Assembly (NCBI GenBank): GCA_016744995.1
Contig: JADGDG010000012.1
Location: forward strand, 61,389 to 125,388
Reading direction: 5' to 3'
DNA: 64,000 nt
DNA from: Gammaproteobacteria bacterium
GTDB taxonomy: Bacteria; Pseudomonadota; Gammaproteobacteria; GRL18
Shown here: positions 17,721 through 27,787 of the stretch, piece by piece
How the letters are laid out: each line of letters starts with the position of its first letter
Position numbering within the stretch: the first letter of the stretch is position 1
The notes under the pieces: model-generated
The model's input: the letters and a program-made list of their open reading frames with translations, nothing else
What the model was told of the DNA's origin: nothing
Database searches by the model: none
Translations under genes and position numbers: made by a program

Positions 17721-19975
17721 ACAGAGGTATCCTGAACATCACTCTGTTCAGTAGGCGATAGTATTTTGTCAGACACTTTATGGAGATTAGGTGAGTGGTT
17801 CTGATAGCTGTACAAACGTGCATAATAACCGTTTATTTCCAACAGGGCATCATGATCACCCTGTTCAACAATATGCCCTTTCTCCATCACCAGGATCCGA
17901 TCACATTGCCGGACTGTCGTCAGACGATGAGCAATAATAAACACAGTGCGTCCCAGACTGATATGAGCCATATTATCCTGTATAAGGCGTTCAGACTCAT
18001 AATCCAGCGCACTGGTGGCTTCATCAAAGATCAGAATTCGCGGATTGCTGATCAGCGCTCTGGCAATAGCCAGACGCTGACGCTGACCGCCTGATAAATT
18101 GCTGCCCTGCTCACCCACCATATGATCATAGCCTTCGGGCAGCTGTACTATAAACTCATGAGCACCTGACAATTTAGCAGCAGCCACCACCCGTTCCATA
18201 GAAAGTGAAGGATCGGTCAGGGCAATATTATCCCGGATACTGCGGTTAAACAGAAAATTTTCCTGCAAAACCACACCAATCTGCTTACGCAGCCAGGCAG
18301 TATCCACCATGGACAAATCCACACCATCAAGCAAAACCCGTCCGGATTCAGGAATATAAAGGCGCTGGATCAATTTTGTAATGGTGCTTTTTCCCGAGCC
18401 GGAACGACCCACAATGCCGATCACTTCGCCGGCTTTAACATGCAGATTAATGGTGTCCAGAATAACTGCCCCTTCAGGACGGTAACGAAAACGTACCTGT
18501 TCCAGAGCAACAGCTCCCCGCAAAGAAGGCAAACGAGAGCGGTTAGGATTAAAACCGGACTCACAAGGGGTATTGAGAATATCACCCAGACGGGCAATGG
18601 AGATCCCGGCCTGCTGAAAATCCTGCCATAATTGCACTAGCTTCAAAACAGGGCCACTTACCCGACCTGCCAGCATATTGAAGGCAACCAACTGACCAAC
18701 ACTGATCTCACCACCAATGACCAGATGAGCCCCCCACCAGATAATACCCAAAGTCACCAGCTTATTAATTAATCCGGCAATCTGACTGGCGACATTGCCT
18801 AAATTCTGACTACGAAAAGACGCATGCACATAACTGGACAAATGATCTTCAAGCTTACGCCGCATTTGAGGTTCAACTGCCATGGATTTTACAGTGCCGA
18901 TACCGGTTATTGATTCAGTTAAAAAAGCCGTATTAGCCGCCCCATGTTTAAATTTTTCATCCAGCCGATGACGTAAAATGGGGGTAATAAACACCGATAA
19001 AAGGACATAAAAAGGTATAGAGGCCAGCACGATACCCGTCAGAGCAGGACTGTAATACCACATCACTGCTAAAAACACGAAGACAAATAGCAGATCAATC
19101 ACCAGCGTCAATGCCGTACCGGTGATAAAGTTACGGATCGTATCCAGCTCCCGAACCCGGGCAACATTCTGCCCCACCTGACGGGCCTCAAAGTAAGCCA
19201 TGGGTAAGGCCATTAAATGATGGTATAGACGTGACCCCAGTTCAACATCCACTCGATTGGTGGTATGACTGAAGATATAATTACGCAGACCACCCAGTAA
19301 TGCTTCAAAAACCACTACCACGAAAAAACCCACGGCAAGCACATCCAGCGTGGTAAAACCACGATGAACCAGCACCTTATCCATCACCACCTGGAAAAAC
19401 AGAGGTGTCACCAGCGCAAAGAGTTGTAAAAAAAAAGAGACTATCAATACTTCACTGAACAGCTTGCGGTATTTTACCAGCGAAGGAATAAACCAGGTAA
19501 TATCAAACGTCTGCTGTAACCGTTCACCCAGACCGTGACGACGTGTCAGTGCAATCAGCTCACCCGACCATTGCGAATCAAACTCATCCAGAGTTAAGGA
19601 TTCAGGAGCAGTTTTTCTTAAGTCATGGATAAGCACCGTGATCACAGGTGGGCTATTGATCTCAGATTCTGAGCTACCGGATGACTCCTGAGTCGCCAGT
19701 CGTGCCAGAATAAAATAGTCACCGTCACGACCTTTAGCAATCGCCGGCAACATCGCATTATTAAGTTCTGATAATGACGGCTTTAATCTTTTCGCTTTCA
19801 GAGTCAGCGCTTTTGCTGCCCGCAATAACTCCGTATCAGCAAAACATTGACCCGGAGAGGCAAATTCATGTGCCAGCTGAGTGGGCTCTGCCGGCAGCTG
19901 GTGAAAGCGGGCAATGGCGACCAGTGCCTGCAGTCCTGTATCAAATGATGGTGTCTCTTGCTGATTTTCGCTCAC
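17717..19975 (-). CDS. HlyB-like type I secretion ABC transporter
   Basis: 752 residues. The N-terminal about 140 residues form a C39-peptidase-like domain (DTGLQALVAIARFH) that lacks the catalytic Cys, as in HlyB, where it serves as a docking domain. A six-helix membrane domain (about residues 165-440) and an ATPase follow: Walker A GRSGSGKST, signature LSGGQRQRLAIARAL, Walker B ILIFDEATSALD, H-loop IIAHRLTT. It should export the RTX protein encoded directly upstream without cleaving a leader. It overlaps both neighbours by 4 bases (ATGA). Confidence 0.94.
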   Translation of the reverse strand: MSENQQETPSFDTGLQALVAIARFHQLPAEPTQLAHEFASPGQCFADTELLRAAKALTLKAKRLKPSLSELNNAMLPAIAKGRDGDYFILARLATQESSGSSESEINSPPVITVLIHDLRKTAPESLTLDEFDSQWSGELIALTRRHGLGERLQQTFDITWFIPSLVKYRKLFSEVLIVSFFLQLFALVTPLFFQVVMDKVLVHRGFTTLDVLAVGFFVVVVFEALLGGLRNYIFSHTTNRVDVELGSRLYHHLMALPMAYFEARQVGQNVARVRELDTIRNFITGTALTLVIDLLFVFVFLAVMWYYSPALTGIVLASIPFYVLLSVFITPILRHRLDEKFKHGAANTAFLTESITGIGTVKSMAVEPQMRRKLEDHLSSYVHASFRSQNLGNVASQIAGLINKLVTLGIIWWGAHLVIGGEISVGQLVAFNMLAGRVSGPVLKLVQLWQDFQQAGISIARLGDILNTPCESGFNPNRSRLPSLRGAVALEQVRFRYRPEGAVILDTINLHVKAGEVIGIVGRSGSGKSTITKLIQRLYIPESGRVLLDGVDLSMVDTAWLRKQIGVVLQENFLFNRSIRDNIALTDPSLSMERVVAAAKLSGAHEFIVQLPEGYDHMVGEQGSNLSGGQRQRLAIARALISNPRILIFDEATSALDYESERLIQDNMAHISLGRTVFIIAHRLTTVRQCDRILVMEKGHIVEQGDHDALLEINGYYARLYSYQNHSPNLHKVSDKILSPTEQSDVQDTSV

Positions 19976-22900
19976 ACAGCCTGCCAGGTGTCTGCCAGAA
20001 CAGGTGCCAATGCCTCTTGTGCTCCAACAGGGATCACATTGCCCACACCACTAGGCACATCAAAGGCTGCCATCGCCTGAACTAATAGCTCCACCTGACT
20101 GTTTAACAAAACAGAGCCAGCCACTTCGATTTGATCCAGTTGATAATCACTATCACTATACCAGTCTTTGACCATCACCTGATCATCTGTACCGGCTACA
20201 GTGATCCGCAAACTATCGCCACTCTGGCTCAACCAGAGATCTCCAAGTGAGGCTTCATCAAAACGCAGAATATCAAAACTATCCTCTAGCTCATCAAAGT
20301 TATTGATAGTATCCCGCCCATTGCCTGCACCCATGATATAGCGATCATCACCCGCTCCACCGTTCAGATAATCATTGCCTGCACCGCCGATCAAAATATC
20401 ATCACCATCACGACCTGATAAGCTGTTGTTTTCAGCATTACCGGTGAGTTGATCAGCAAAGTCAGATCCGGTCAGATTTTCAATTTTGGTCAGCACATCA
20501 CCTTCGGCTGTGCCGCCATGACCCAGACCATCTTCAAGACTGATTTGCACCGCTTCTTCGGACTGGGTATAAACCGCAGTATCTCGATCCGCTCCACCAT
20601 CCAGTTGGTCGGCACCTATACCGCCCCGCAACCAGTCATTACCGGCACCACCAGCTAACTGGTCATTACCTTCTTGTCCAGTCAGGCTATTGTTCTCGGC
20701 ATTACCGGTAAGCTGATCATCAAAGTCAGAGCCTGCCAGGTTTTCAATATTGATCAGCACATCACCTTCAGCTGTACCACCATGGCCCAAACCATCTTCA
20801 AGGCTAATTTGAACGGCTTCTTCAGATTGAGTATAAGCAGCAGTATCTCTATCATCACCACCATTTAACTGATCCGCACCTACGCCGCCTAGCAGCCAGT
20901 CATTACCGGCTCCACCGGATAACTGATCATCACCTTCTCGTCCCGTGAGACTGTTATTTTCAGCGTTACCCGCTAATTGATCAGCAAAAGCAGAGCCAGT
21001 GAGATTTTCAATATTACTTAAGACATCACCTTCAGCTGTACCGCCATGGCCCAAACCATCTTCAAGGCTAATTTGTACAGCTTCTTCAGATTGAGTATAA
21101 GTGGCAGTATCTCTATCAGCACCACCATCTAATTGATCCGCACCTATGCCACCCCGCAACCAGTCATTACCTGCACCGCCAGCTAACTGGTCATTACCTT
21201 CTTGTCCAGTCAGACTGTTGTTCTCGGCATTACCTGTCAGCTGATCATCAAAGTCCGATCCTGTCAGGTTTTCAATATTGATCAGCACATCACCTTCAGC
21301 TGTGCCACCATGACCCAGACCATCTTCAAGGCTAATTTGAACGGCTTCTTCAGATTGAGTATAAACGGCGGTATCTCGATCCGCTCCACCATCCAGTTGG
21401 TCGGCCCCCATACCACCCCGCAGCCAGTCATCACCTGCACCACCAGCTAACTGGTCATTGCCTTCCTGTCCATTCAGACTATTGTTTTCGGCATTGCCGG
21501 TGAGTTGATCATCAAAAGCTGAGCCAGTCAGGTTTTCAATATTGGTCAGCACATCACCTTCGGCTGTGCCGCCATGACCCAGACCATCTTCAAGACTGAT
21601 TTGCACCGCTTCTTCAGACTGGGTATAAACCGCAGTATCTCGATCCACTCCACCATCCAGTTGGTCGGCCCCCATACCACCCCGCAACCAGTCATTACCT
21701 TCACCACCAGCTAACTGGTCATTGCCTTCCTGTCCAGTCAGACTATTGTTCTCGGCATTACCGGTAAGCTGATCATCAAAGTCAGAGCCTGCCAGGTTTT
21801 CAATATTGATCAGCACATCACCTTCAGCTGTACCACCAAGGCCCAAACCATCTTCAAGGCTAATTTGAACGGCTTCTTCAGATTGAGTATAAGCAGCAGT
21901 ATCTCTATCATCACCACCATTTAACTGATCCGCACCTATGCCGCCTAGCAGCCAGTCATTACCGGCTCCACCGGATAACTGATCATCACCTTCTCGCCCC
22001 GTGAGACTATTATTTTCAGCGTTACCCGCTAATTGATCAGCAAAAGCAGAGCCAGCGAGATTTTCAATATTACTTAAGACATCACCTTCAGCTGTGCCGC
22101 CATGACCCAGACCATCTTCAAGACTGATTTGTACCGCTTCTTCAGACTGGGTATAATCCGCAGTATCTCTATCTGCACCACCATCCAGTTGATCCGCACC
22201 TATGCCGCCCCGCAACCAGTCATTACCGGCACCACCAGCTAACTGGTCATTGCCTTCCTGTCCTGTCAGACTGTTGTTTTCAGCATTTCCAGTGAGTTGA
22301 TCAGCAAAGTCCGATCCAGTCAGGTTTTCAATATTGGTCAGCACATCACCTTCAGCTGTACCACCATGGCCCAAACCATCTTCAAGGCTAATTTGAACGG
22401 CTTCTTCAGATTGAGTATAAGCAGCAGTATCTCTATCATCACCACCATTTAACTGATCCGCACCTATGCCGCCTAGCAGCCAGTCATTACCGGCTCCACC
22501 GGATAACTGATCATCACCTTCTCGCCCCGTGAGACTATTATTTTCAGCGTTACCCGCTAATTGATCAGCAAAAGCAGAGCCAGCGAGATTTTCAATATTA
22601 CTTAAGACATCACCTTCAGCTGTGCCGCCATGGCCCAAACCATCTTCAAGGCTAATTTGTACAGCTTCTTCAGATTGAGTATAAGCGGCAGTATCTCTAT
22701 CAGCACCGCCATCTAATTGATCCGCACCCACACCACCACGTAACCAGTCATTACCTGTACCACCAAAAAGTTGATCATCACCATCACGACCAGAAATACT
22801 ATCCTTGCCTGCTAAACCATAAATAATATTATTGCCTTCATCACCAGCAAGACTATCATCATCACCTGTACCCGTTAAAATATTTCCTTCTTCAACCTGT

Positions 22901-25900
22901 AAAACAAAAATATCACTGGCTGTTTTTCCATACGAGTCAGTGACACTCACCATAATATCCAAACTGGCAAGTGAATCATTATCAGGAATACCACTAAAGG
23001 TTGCTGTCAGTGCATCAAAGCTGAGCCAGGCTGGTAAAGCAGCACCGCCGGCTAAACTCGCATTATAAGTTAATGTATCATCAATATCCGGGTCTATAAA
23101 CGTACCTGCTGGAATGGCATAGCTGTAAAAATAACCGGCACTAATATTTTGGTCAATAATAGGAAGGGCCAATTCAGGTGCATGATTAATTAATGCTTCC
23201 AATTCATCAGCAGCATAAGAGAGTAAAGGAAGTTCACTGCCGCCAGCATAAATCTCTAATAAGCCCAGGCGGTTACCCAGAAACCAGTCACTGAAGGTAA
23301 TAGTGTCTGACAGGCCATAGCGTAAAACCAGATCATTACCAACTTGCTCAGCCAGTAAATCATCTCGTGTAATTTGATCATCACTCGCTGCCGTGCCATA
23401 AAGTTTTACTGTATCATCATTGCTGGCATCAAGAATGGTATCATCACCATCCCCCTGACTAAAGACAAAGCTATCATTACCCATACCACCGGTCAGGGTA
23501 TCATTGTCTCGACCACCGCTAAGCAAATCAGCTTCTGTTCCTCCATCTAAGGTATCATTGCCATCATCACCATATAGTCGATCAGCACCACTGCCTCCAG
23601 TTAAGAAATCAAAACCTAAAGCACCCATCAGAACATCATTACCACCAGCACCATTGATGTTATCATTTTCAATAGAGCCAGTAATGAGATCATCAGAAGC
23701 ACTACCCGTTTCATTGACTGGATCAAGCAAAGCCCCAACATCAGGGAAAAAGACAAAATTAAAATCACTGTCAAATACCGAACCAATGGTGTCAAACCCA
23801 GCGCTTTGTTCAGCTAACGCCAGACGTTGGTATTTAGATTGCCAGTAATAAGATATGACAATTTGATCATCCCAAATCGATTCACTGCCCAGCAACGAGC
23901 CAGAATTGAGAGTCTCACCATCTGCAAATTCAAATTGCCAATCAGAGCGTAAGTTTAAGTTATCATAATCATCAGTAAAAAAGTTAAAGGGCAAGGTCAG
24001 GGTTTCACCTGTACCATTAATACGCATCACTATAGGTACACCAGTCCATCGGTAATATTCTTCAAATAATGAAAAGTCAGCACCAAAGGTATCAGGCCTG
24101 TAAAAAGTGACATCATCACGATTTAAACCTTCTAATATTATTCGAGTGCCATCCTCTGAGTCTAAGGATGCAAAACCTCCTTTATTAAACAGCACATCAT
24201 TACCATGACCTCGGCCAAAGATTATGGTGCGATCAGCGCCAAGTAAGTGTTCAGCAAACAGATCATCGTCACCACTACCACCGTTAATAATCGTTTCATT
24301 CCAGTCACCACGAATATAATCCGCAGAGACTTGTAAACCCGGTATGCTGTCTGCCACCACTAATACATCATTGCCACGACCACCTAATAAGGTGTCATTG
24401 CCACCGGGAGCCAGAATAACATCATTACCTGCTTTACCATTTAAAATATTGTTACCGCTGTTGCCCTGAATACGATTGCCAGTATGGTCACCTGTACCAT
24501 TGATATCATCACTGCCCAGCAGGGTCAGATTCTCAATATGCTGTTCAGAATTTAGGGTATAACTATTATCCGTTTGTACAGTATCATTGCCGCCATTTTC
24601 GGCTTCCTCGATGACATCATCACTATGGGTAATGGTATAAGTATCATCACCTAAACCACCTATTAAAACACTGCCAAACCCTGTGCCTGTCAGCTTGTCG
24701 TTATAGTCAGAACCGATGAGATTTTCAATACTGTCAAAAGTATCACCTGTGGCATCGCCGCCTGTGGCGGTACCAGTGGCAAGATTGACGGTGACGGCAC
24801 TCAGGCTGGCTGAATAAGAGGCGGTGTCATTGCCTTCACCACCAAAAAGATCATCACCACCACTAAGCCCCTGAAGTTCATCATTGCCCTTACCACCATC
24901 TAATATATTGGTTTGGTCTTCACTACCAATCAGAATATCATCATGGTTAGAACCTGTCAGGTTTTCAATATCATAGAGGATATCACCTTCGGCATCACCA
25001 CCACTGCCAATTTGATCATGTAAGGAAACAGTCACTGCAGTAGAGCTGCTGGCATAAGAGGCAGTGTCATTGTCATCACCACCATAGAGATCGTCTTCAC
25101 CTGCTCCACCTTCTAAATAATCATTGCCCCCATTACCTTCCAGTGCATCATTGCCTGCTCCACCATAAAGGTGATCTTCATCACCACTGCCATTCAAAAT
25201 TTCATTTGCATCACTACCAAAAACAATTTGATGATCAGATAAGGAAAGTCCATTGCCATCTACATCCAAAGATAATGGACTACCATCAATTGTTGTCCCA
25301 AAATCAATATAATCCCAATTACCATCAATTGCGATAGTATCTAATTCATCTGAATAATCAGTATCAGTCAAACCATACTGCATTTTTATCTCTAACATTT
25401 TAAGGCGATCAATCAAATATTGGGGCGAGAAATTATCAATATTTAATTCACCGTTGATATTGTGCGACACATATATATCAGCATCACCAGTAACAATAAA
25501 TGGGTTGAGTTCAGTTAATGCATAACGATAGGCTAAGGCTTCAATATCATTGCCTTCTGCTATTGACAAAGCAAGTTCAATGTTTATAGGAGTAATAGAT
25601 AACGTCAAACCACTGCTTCGGAACCAGTCTCCAATTGTTTTTACATTTTCAAATAGATGTGTTTCTTCTGAATCTGAATTAGTGACAGGAATACCGATAT
25701 TAAACAGTTTGCCAAGCTGATCAACCATACCACCAAAGGCAGCTCTATCATCATTATCAATAGCATCTAATAGAATGCCGGTATTCTCTGTTGTTATATT
25801 TACATCCAGTGTTTTTAGCAATACACTAGCCGCATTATAATTGGCAAAATCAATCATTGTATAATCAATTGCTTCATCTACAAGTTTCAATGCCCAATAA

Positions 25901-26595
25901 GCAGGAGCAAACTTGCCTATAAAGGCAGCAGCCACTCCACCATAAGATTCAAAAGTATTGAATAAAGTACGGCCAAATGTTGCTACTGCCTCTAATGGAT
26001 CAATCGCATCCTCACCTTCAGTAAAAACTGTGGAATTAAATCGGATTCTATCCTCTTGCCAGGCTGGCCCTCCCATTAACTGATTACTGAAATTCATCAT
26101 TTGTGCCCAGCTAAAATCAGTCGGTAGCTCTCCTGCCCCATTACCCATGGCTGTGTCAACAACACTGAAAAGAGAATCAATGGCTGTAATCGGCGGAAGA
26201 CCAAATTCTCGTAAAGCACTTTTATAACTGGCTTCAATGTCTATTGTGTTGGGTAAAGTATACTTGTCATCAAACCCATCAACTTTATTGTCACTAAGAA
26301 AATTCAGATAATTTTCAAGATGCTGTTGCCCTACGGCAAAAAATTCATCATCACCCCAAATATGGCGATCTTCACCTACACCAGAATTTTCCCACTGCCA
26401 ACGTACCATTTGATAAAAAACACCCGGAATTGAAAGAGGATCAACATCAATGGCTACAATTGGGCTGGCTAAAAAAGCATAAGCATCCCCTTTTTCACCT
26501 AATAAAGCCCAGGCTTCAGAGAGTTTATCACCACCTTGGTTTTTTAAATCCATTAGTTTAGTAAACTCTTCTTCTGTAATAATAATTTCTGCCAT
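19972..26595 (-). CDS. Giant RTX (Ca-binding repeat) protein secreted by type I system
   Basis: 2207 residues, no Sec signal. Residues 1 to about 450 are a unique, mostly helical region of unknown function. RTX nonapeptide blocks start near residue 465 (GGAGNDALEGNGGNDYLEGG). Residues about 1130-1235 form a cadherin/Ig-like putative-Ig domain (PAWLSFDALTATFSGIPDND). Residues about 1268-2062 are nine near-identical 88-residue units. The C-terminus has an HCBP-related segment (LRITVAGTDDQVMVKDWY) and an uncleaved secretion signal ending LADTWQAV. Calcium would fold the protein outside the cell. It could be an adhesin, S-layer-like protein or toxin; no catalytic domain is visible. Cotranscribed with its transporter. 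Confidence 0.92.
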   Translation of the reverse strand: MAEIIITEEEFTKLMDLKNQGGDKLSEAWALLGEKGDAYAFLASPIVAIDVDPLSIPGVFYQMVRWQWENSGVGEDRHIWGDDEFFAVGQQHLENYLNFLSDNKVDGFDDKYTLPNTIDIEASYKSALREFGLPPITAIDSLFSVVDTAMGNGAGELPTDFSWAQMMNFSNQLMGGPAWQEDRIRFNSTVFTEGEDAIDPLEAVATFGRTLFNTFESYGGVAAAFIGKFAPAYWALKLVDEAIDYTMIDFANYNAASVLLKTLDVNITTENTGILLDAIDNDDRAAFGGMVDQLGKLFNIGIPVTNSDSEETHLFENVKTIGDWFRSSGLTLSITPINIELALSIAEGNDIEALAYRYALTELNPFIVTGDADIYVSHNINGELNIDNFSPQYLIDRLKMLEIKMQYGLTDTDYSDELDTIAIDGNWDYIDFGTTIDGSPLSLDVDGNGLSLSDHQIVFGSDANEILNGSGDEDHLYGGAGNDALEGNGGNDYLEGGAGEDDLYGGDDNDTASYASSSTAVTVSLHDQIGSGGDAEGDILYDIENLTGSNHDDILIGSEDQTNILDGGKGNDELQGLSGGDDLFGGEGNDTASYSASLSAVTVNLATGTATGGDATGDTFDSIENLIGSDYNDKLTGTGFGSVLIGGLGDDTYTITHSDDVIEEAENGGNDTVQTDNSYTLNSEQHIENLTLLGSDDINGTGDHTGNRIQGNSGNNILNGKAGNDVILAPGGNDTLLGGRGNDVLVVADSIPGLQVSADYIRGDWNETIINGGSGDDDLFAEHLLGADRTIIFGRGHGNDVLFNKGGFASLDSEDGTRIILEGLNRDDVTFYRPDTFGADFSLFEEYYRWTGVPIVMRINGTGETLTLPFNFFTDDYDNLNLRSDWQFEFADGETLNSGSLLGSESIWDDQIVISYYWQSKYQRLALAEQSAGFDTIGSVFDSDFNFVFFPDVGALLDPVNETGSASDDLITGSIENDNINGAGGNDVLMGALGFDFLTGGSGADRLYGDDGNDTLDGGTEADLLSGGRDNDTLTGGMGNDSFVFSQGDGDDTILDASNDDTVKLYGTAASDDQITRDDLLAEQVGNDLVLRYGLSDTITFSDWFLGNRLGLLEIYAGGSELPLLSYAADELEALINHAPELALPIIDQNISAGYFYSYAIPAGTFIDPDIDDTLTYNASLAGGAALPAWLSFDALTATFSGIPDNDSLASLDIMVSVTDSYGKTASDIFVLQVEEGNILTGTGDDDSLAGDEGNNIIYGLAGKDSISGRDGDDQLFGGTGNDWLRGGVGADQLDGGADRDTAAYTQSEEAVQISLEDGLGHGGTAEGDVLSNIENLAGSAFADQLAGNAENNSLTGREGDDQLSGGAGNDWLLGGIGADQLNGGDDRDTAAYTQSEEAVQISLEDGLGHGGTAEGDVLTNIENLTGSDFADQLTGNAENNSLTGQEGNDQLAGGAGNDWLRGGIGADQLDGGADRDTADYTQSEEAVQISLEDGLGHGGTAEGDVLSNIENLAGSAFADQLAGNAENNSLTGREGDDQLSGGAGNDWLLGGIGADQLNGGDDRDTAAYTQSEEAVQISLEDGLGLGGTAEGDVLINIENLAGSDFDDQLTGNAENNSLTGQEGNDQLAGGEGNDWLRGGMGADQLDGGVDRDTAVYTQSEEAVQISLEDGLGHGGTAEGDVLTNIENLTGSAFDDQLTGNAENNSLNGQEGNDQLAGGAGDDWLRGGMGADQLDGGADRDTAVYTQSEEAVQISLEDGLGHGGTAEGDVLINIENLTGSDFDDQLTGNAENNSLTGQEGNDQLAGGAGNDWLRGGIGADQLDGGADRDTATYTQSEEAVQISLEDGLGHGGTAEGDVLSNIENLTGSAFADQLAGNAENNSLTGREGDDQLSGGAGNDWLLGGVGADQLNGGDDRDTAAYTQSEEAVQISLEDGLGHGGTAEGDVLINIENLAGSDFDDQLTGNAENNSLTGQEGNDQLAGGAGNDWLRGGIGADQLDGGADRDTAVYTQSEEAVQISLEDGLGHGGTAEGDVLTKIENLTGSDFADQLTGNAENNSLSGRDGDDILIGGAGNDYLNGGAGDDRYIMGAGNGRDTINNFDELEDSFDILRFDEASLGDLWLSQSGDSLRITVAGTDDQVMVKDWYSDSDYQLDQIEVAGSVLLNSQVELLVQAMAAFDVPSGVGNVIPVGAQEALAPVLADTWQAV
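20410..22790 (-). repeat. Nine tandem 264-bp coding repeats in RTX gene
   Basis: The unit is 88 codons with DRDTAAYTQSEEAVQISLED, GLGHGGTAEGDVL, NIENL and RTX motifs GGAGNDWL. Two unit types (LNGGDDRDT preceded by WLLGG, and LDGGADRDT preceded by WLRGG) partly alternate, pointing to duplication of larger two-unit blocks. Such arrays change copy number easily and may be collapsed in short-read assemblies. Confidence 0.9.
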
Positions 26596-26616
26596 AATTT
26601 CTTACTCCATTAAGTG

Positions 26617-27423
26617 TTATTGGTTATTGATTTGTGCTACTTTTTTAACCTGATAGGCCTTGCCTGCCATTTCAAATTGTTTCAGTTTCTCTACCACTTT
26701 ATCAGCCATTGATACAATGTGTTCAATATTCCTTCTGATAAAATAAATATCAACTTTAATGTTGTGGTAGGGGAAATAATAAAGATGGCAACCTAGAAAT
26801 AAACCTTTTGTTTCGTCATTACAATTAATATAATATTTTACTTTATCGTTTTCGACTTTTTCATAGTAAACATTATCTAAATAGGGTTTTCCAGCATTTA
26901 GCTTTAGAATATCTGCAAACTCTTTTCCATATTCATATAATCGTTCTTCATAGGCTTTAGCATTAAATTTTGGCCTTAACTTACGAAACCGCCTTAAGCC
27001 CTGTTCTGCTTGATCAGATATCTCTTCAATATATTTAGGATCATAGCGTCGACTCATTAAGTGTCGGTCTATATTGACATTTCCTGTAACACTAATTTCC
27101 AGTTTTTTACCGGGGCCTGCTCGCCAATACATTTCATCATGGCGTTCTTTACTCCAGGGTTGGGCATCCGGAACAGTGGCATGCAGCTGGATACGAGAGA
27201 CCAAACCATCGGTTGACTTTCGCCCATAACCTGTTAACCAGGTCTTCTCTGGTATTAAAAAAACTGTATTATCAAGGGGGATAAAGGCCATCCCATTTTT
27301 TGTTTCTACAGGGTCACTTGAGCGTGACTGTTTATGATCAGAATTACATCCAGAAACTATAAAAATGACCACAGAAATAGTGAAAACAACTATCTTTAAA
27401 AAATTTGATCTTACTAGTTTCAT
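26617..27423 (-). CDS. Lipoprotein encoded just upstream of RTX gene
   Basis: 268 residues. The signal peptide ends in the lipobox VSGC (Cys26). The mature protein is basic and Tyr-rich, with WLTGYGRKSTDGLVSRIQLH, then MYWRAGPGKKLEISVTG and a C-terminal helix. I do not recognise a family. It lies 21 bp before the RTX start and is the first gene of the secretion operon. It may anchor, chaperone or give immunity to the RTX product (inference). A Fur-type promoter with a long, duplicated leader lies about 330 bases upstream. Confidence 0.7.
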   Translation of the reverse strand: MKLVRSNFLKIVVFTISVVIFIVSGCNSDHKQSRSSDPVETKNGMAFIPLDNTVFLIPEKTWLTGYGRKSTDGLVSRIQLHATVPDAQPWSKERHDEMYWRAGPGKKLEISVTGNVNIDRHLMSRRYDPKYIEEISDQAEQGLRRFRKLRPKFNAKAYEERLYEYGKEFADILKLNAGKPYLDNVYYEKVENDKVKYYINCNDETKGLFLGCHLYYFPYHNIKVDIYFIRRNIEHIVSMADKVVEKLKQFEMAGKAYQVKKVAQINNQ

Positions 27424-27612
27424 ATTTAGTTTCTATTTTTTTTAATAATCAAAGATAATTCAATTGATGATCTTTTTAATACAAACAAGCCTGACTAATT
27501 AACTATAAATAATTCAGAGACAGACACAATCCCAACAGAGTTAATAAAACAAGATAAAATTATAACGAGCCAATGAATCAATAAGAATTCAATATTCTTA
27601 AAAAGACAGGAC

Positions 27613-27705
27613 TTATAGCATTGAAAAAAGATATTGCTGACGTTCAGACAATAGATCCAAAGAAAACTTGTTATTCCATAACATCATCTTTGCCGGACGC
27701 CACAT
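27613..27705 (-). CDS. Candidate leader micro-ORF, copy 1
   Basis: 30 codons: MWRPAKMMLWNNKFSLDLLS then ERQQYLFSML. The copy at 34259-34327 begins MWLPTKMMLWNDKKSLELLF. Changes between the two are mostly synonymous or conservative (TTG/TTA, GAT/GAG, AAC/GAC, GAA/GAC), as expected for a translated peptide. No clear ribosome site precedes it, and the bases before the ATG (TTCCTTTCTAGTGCGG) are also identical, so RNA-level conservation is possible. It starts about 47 bases after the predicted start of transcription. Confidence 0.4.
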   Translation of the reverse strand: MWRPAKMMLWNNKFSLDLLSERQQYLFSML

Positions 27706-27745
27706 CCGCACTAGAAAGGAAGGATTATCAATAAAAGCCATTTAA

Positions 27746-27787
27746 TTGATAATGATTCATATTCGCATTTAGAAACATCTGTGTCAA
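27746..27787 (-). promoter_or_regulatory. Fur-box promoter upstream of RTX operon
   Basis: On the minus strand TTGACA (27782-27787), 17 bp, GAATAT (27759-27764), then GAATCATTATCAA, with Fur-like half sites across the -10. Same structure as at 14561-14601 and 34365-34405. Confidence 0.75.

Noticed and set aside
17717..19975. Peptidase-containing bacteriocin exporter (C39 type)
   Set aside because: The N-terminal domain lacks the catalytic Cys and the substrate is an RTX protein without a double-glycine leader.
20410..22790. Regular direct repeats that could suggest a CRISPR array
   Set aside because: The repeat unit is 264 bp, has no short spacers, and is entirely coding (RTX domain) in one open frame.
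23504..23848. Plus-strand open frames within the RTX gene region
   Set aside because: The minus-strand RTX frame is continuous and carries clear domain motifs; the plus-strand frames are low-complexity shadows of Asp/Gly repeats.
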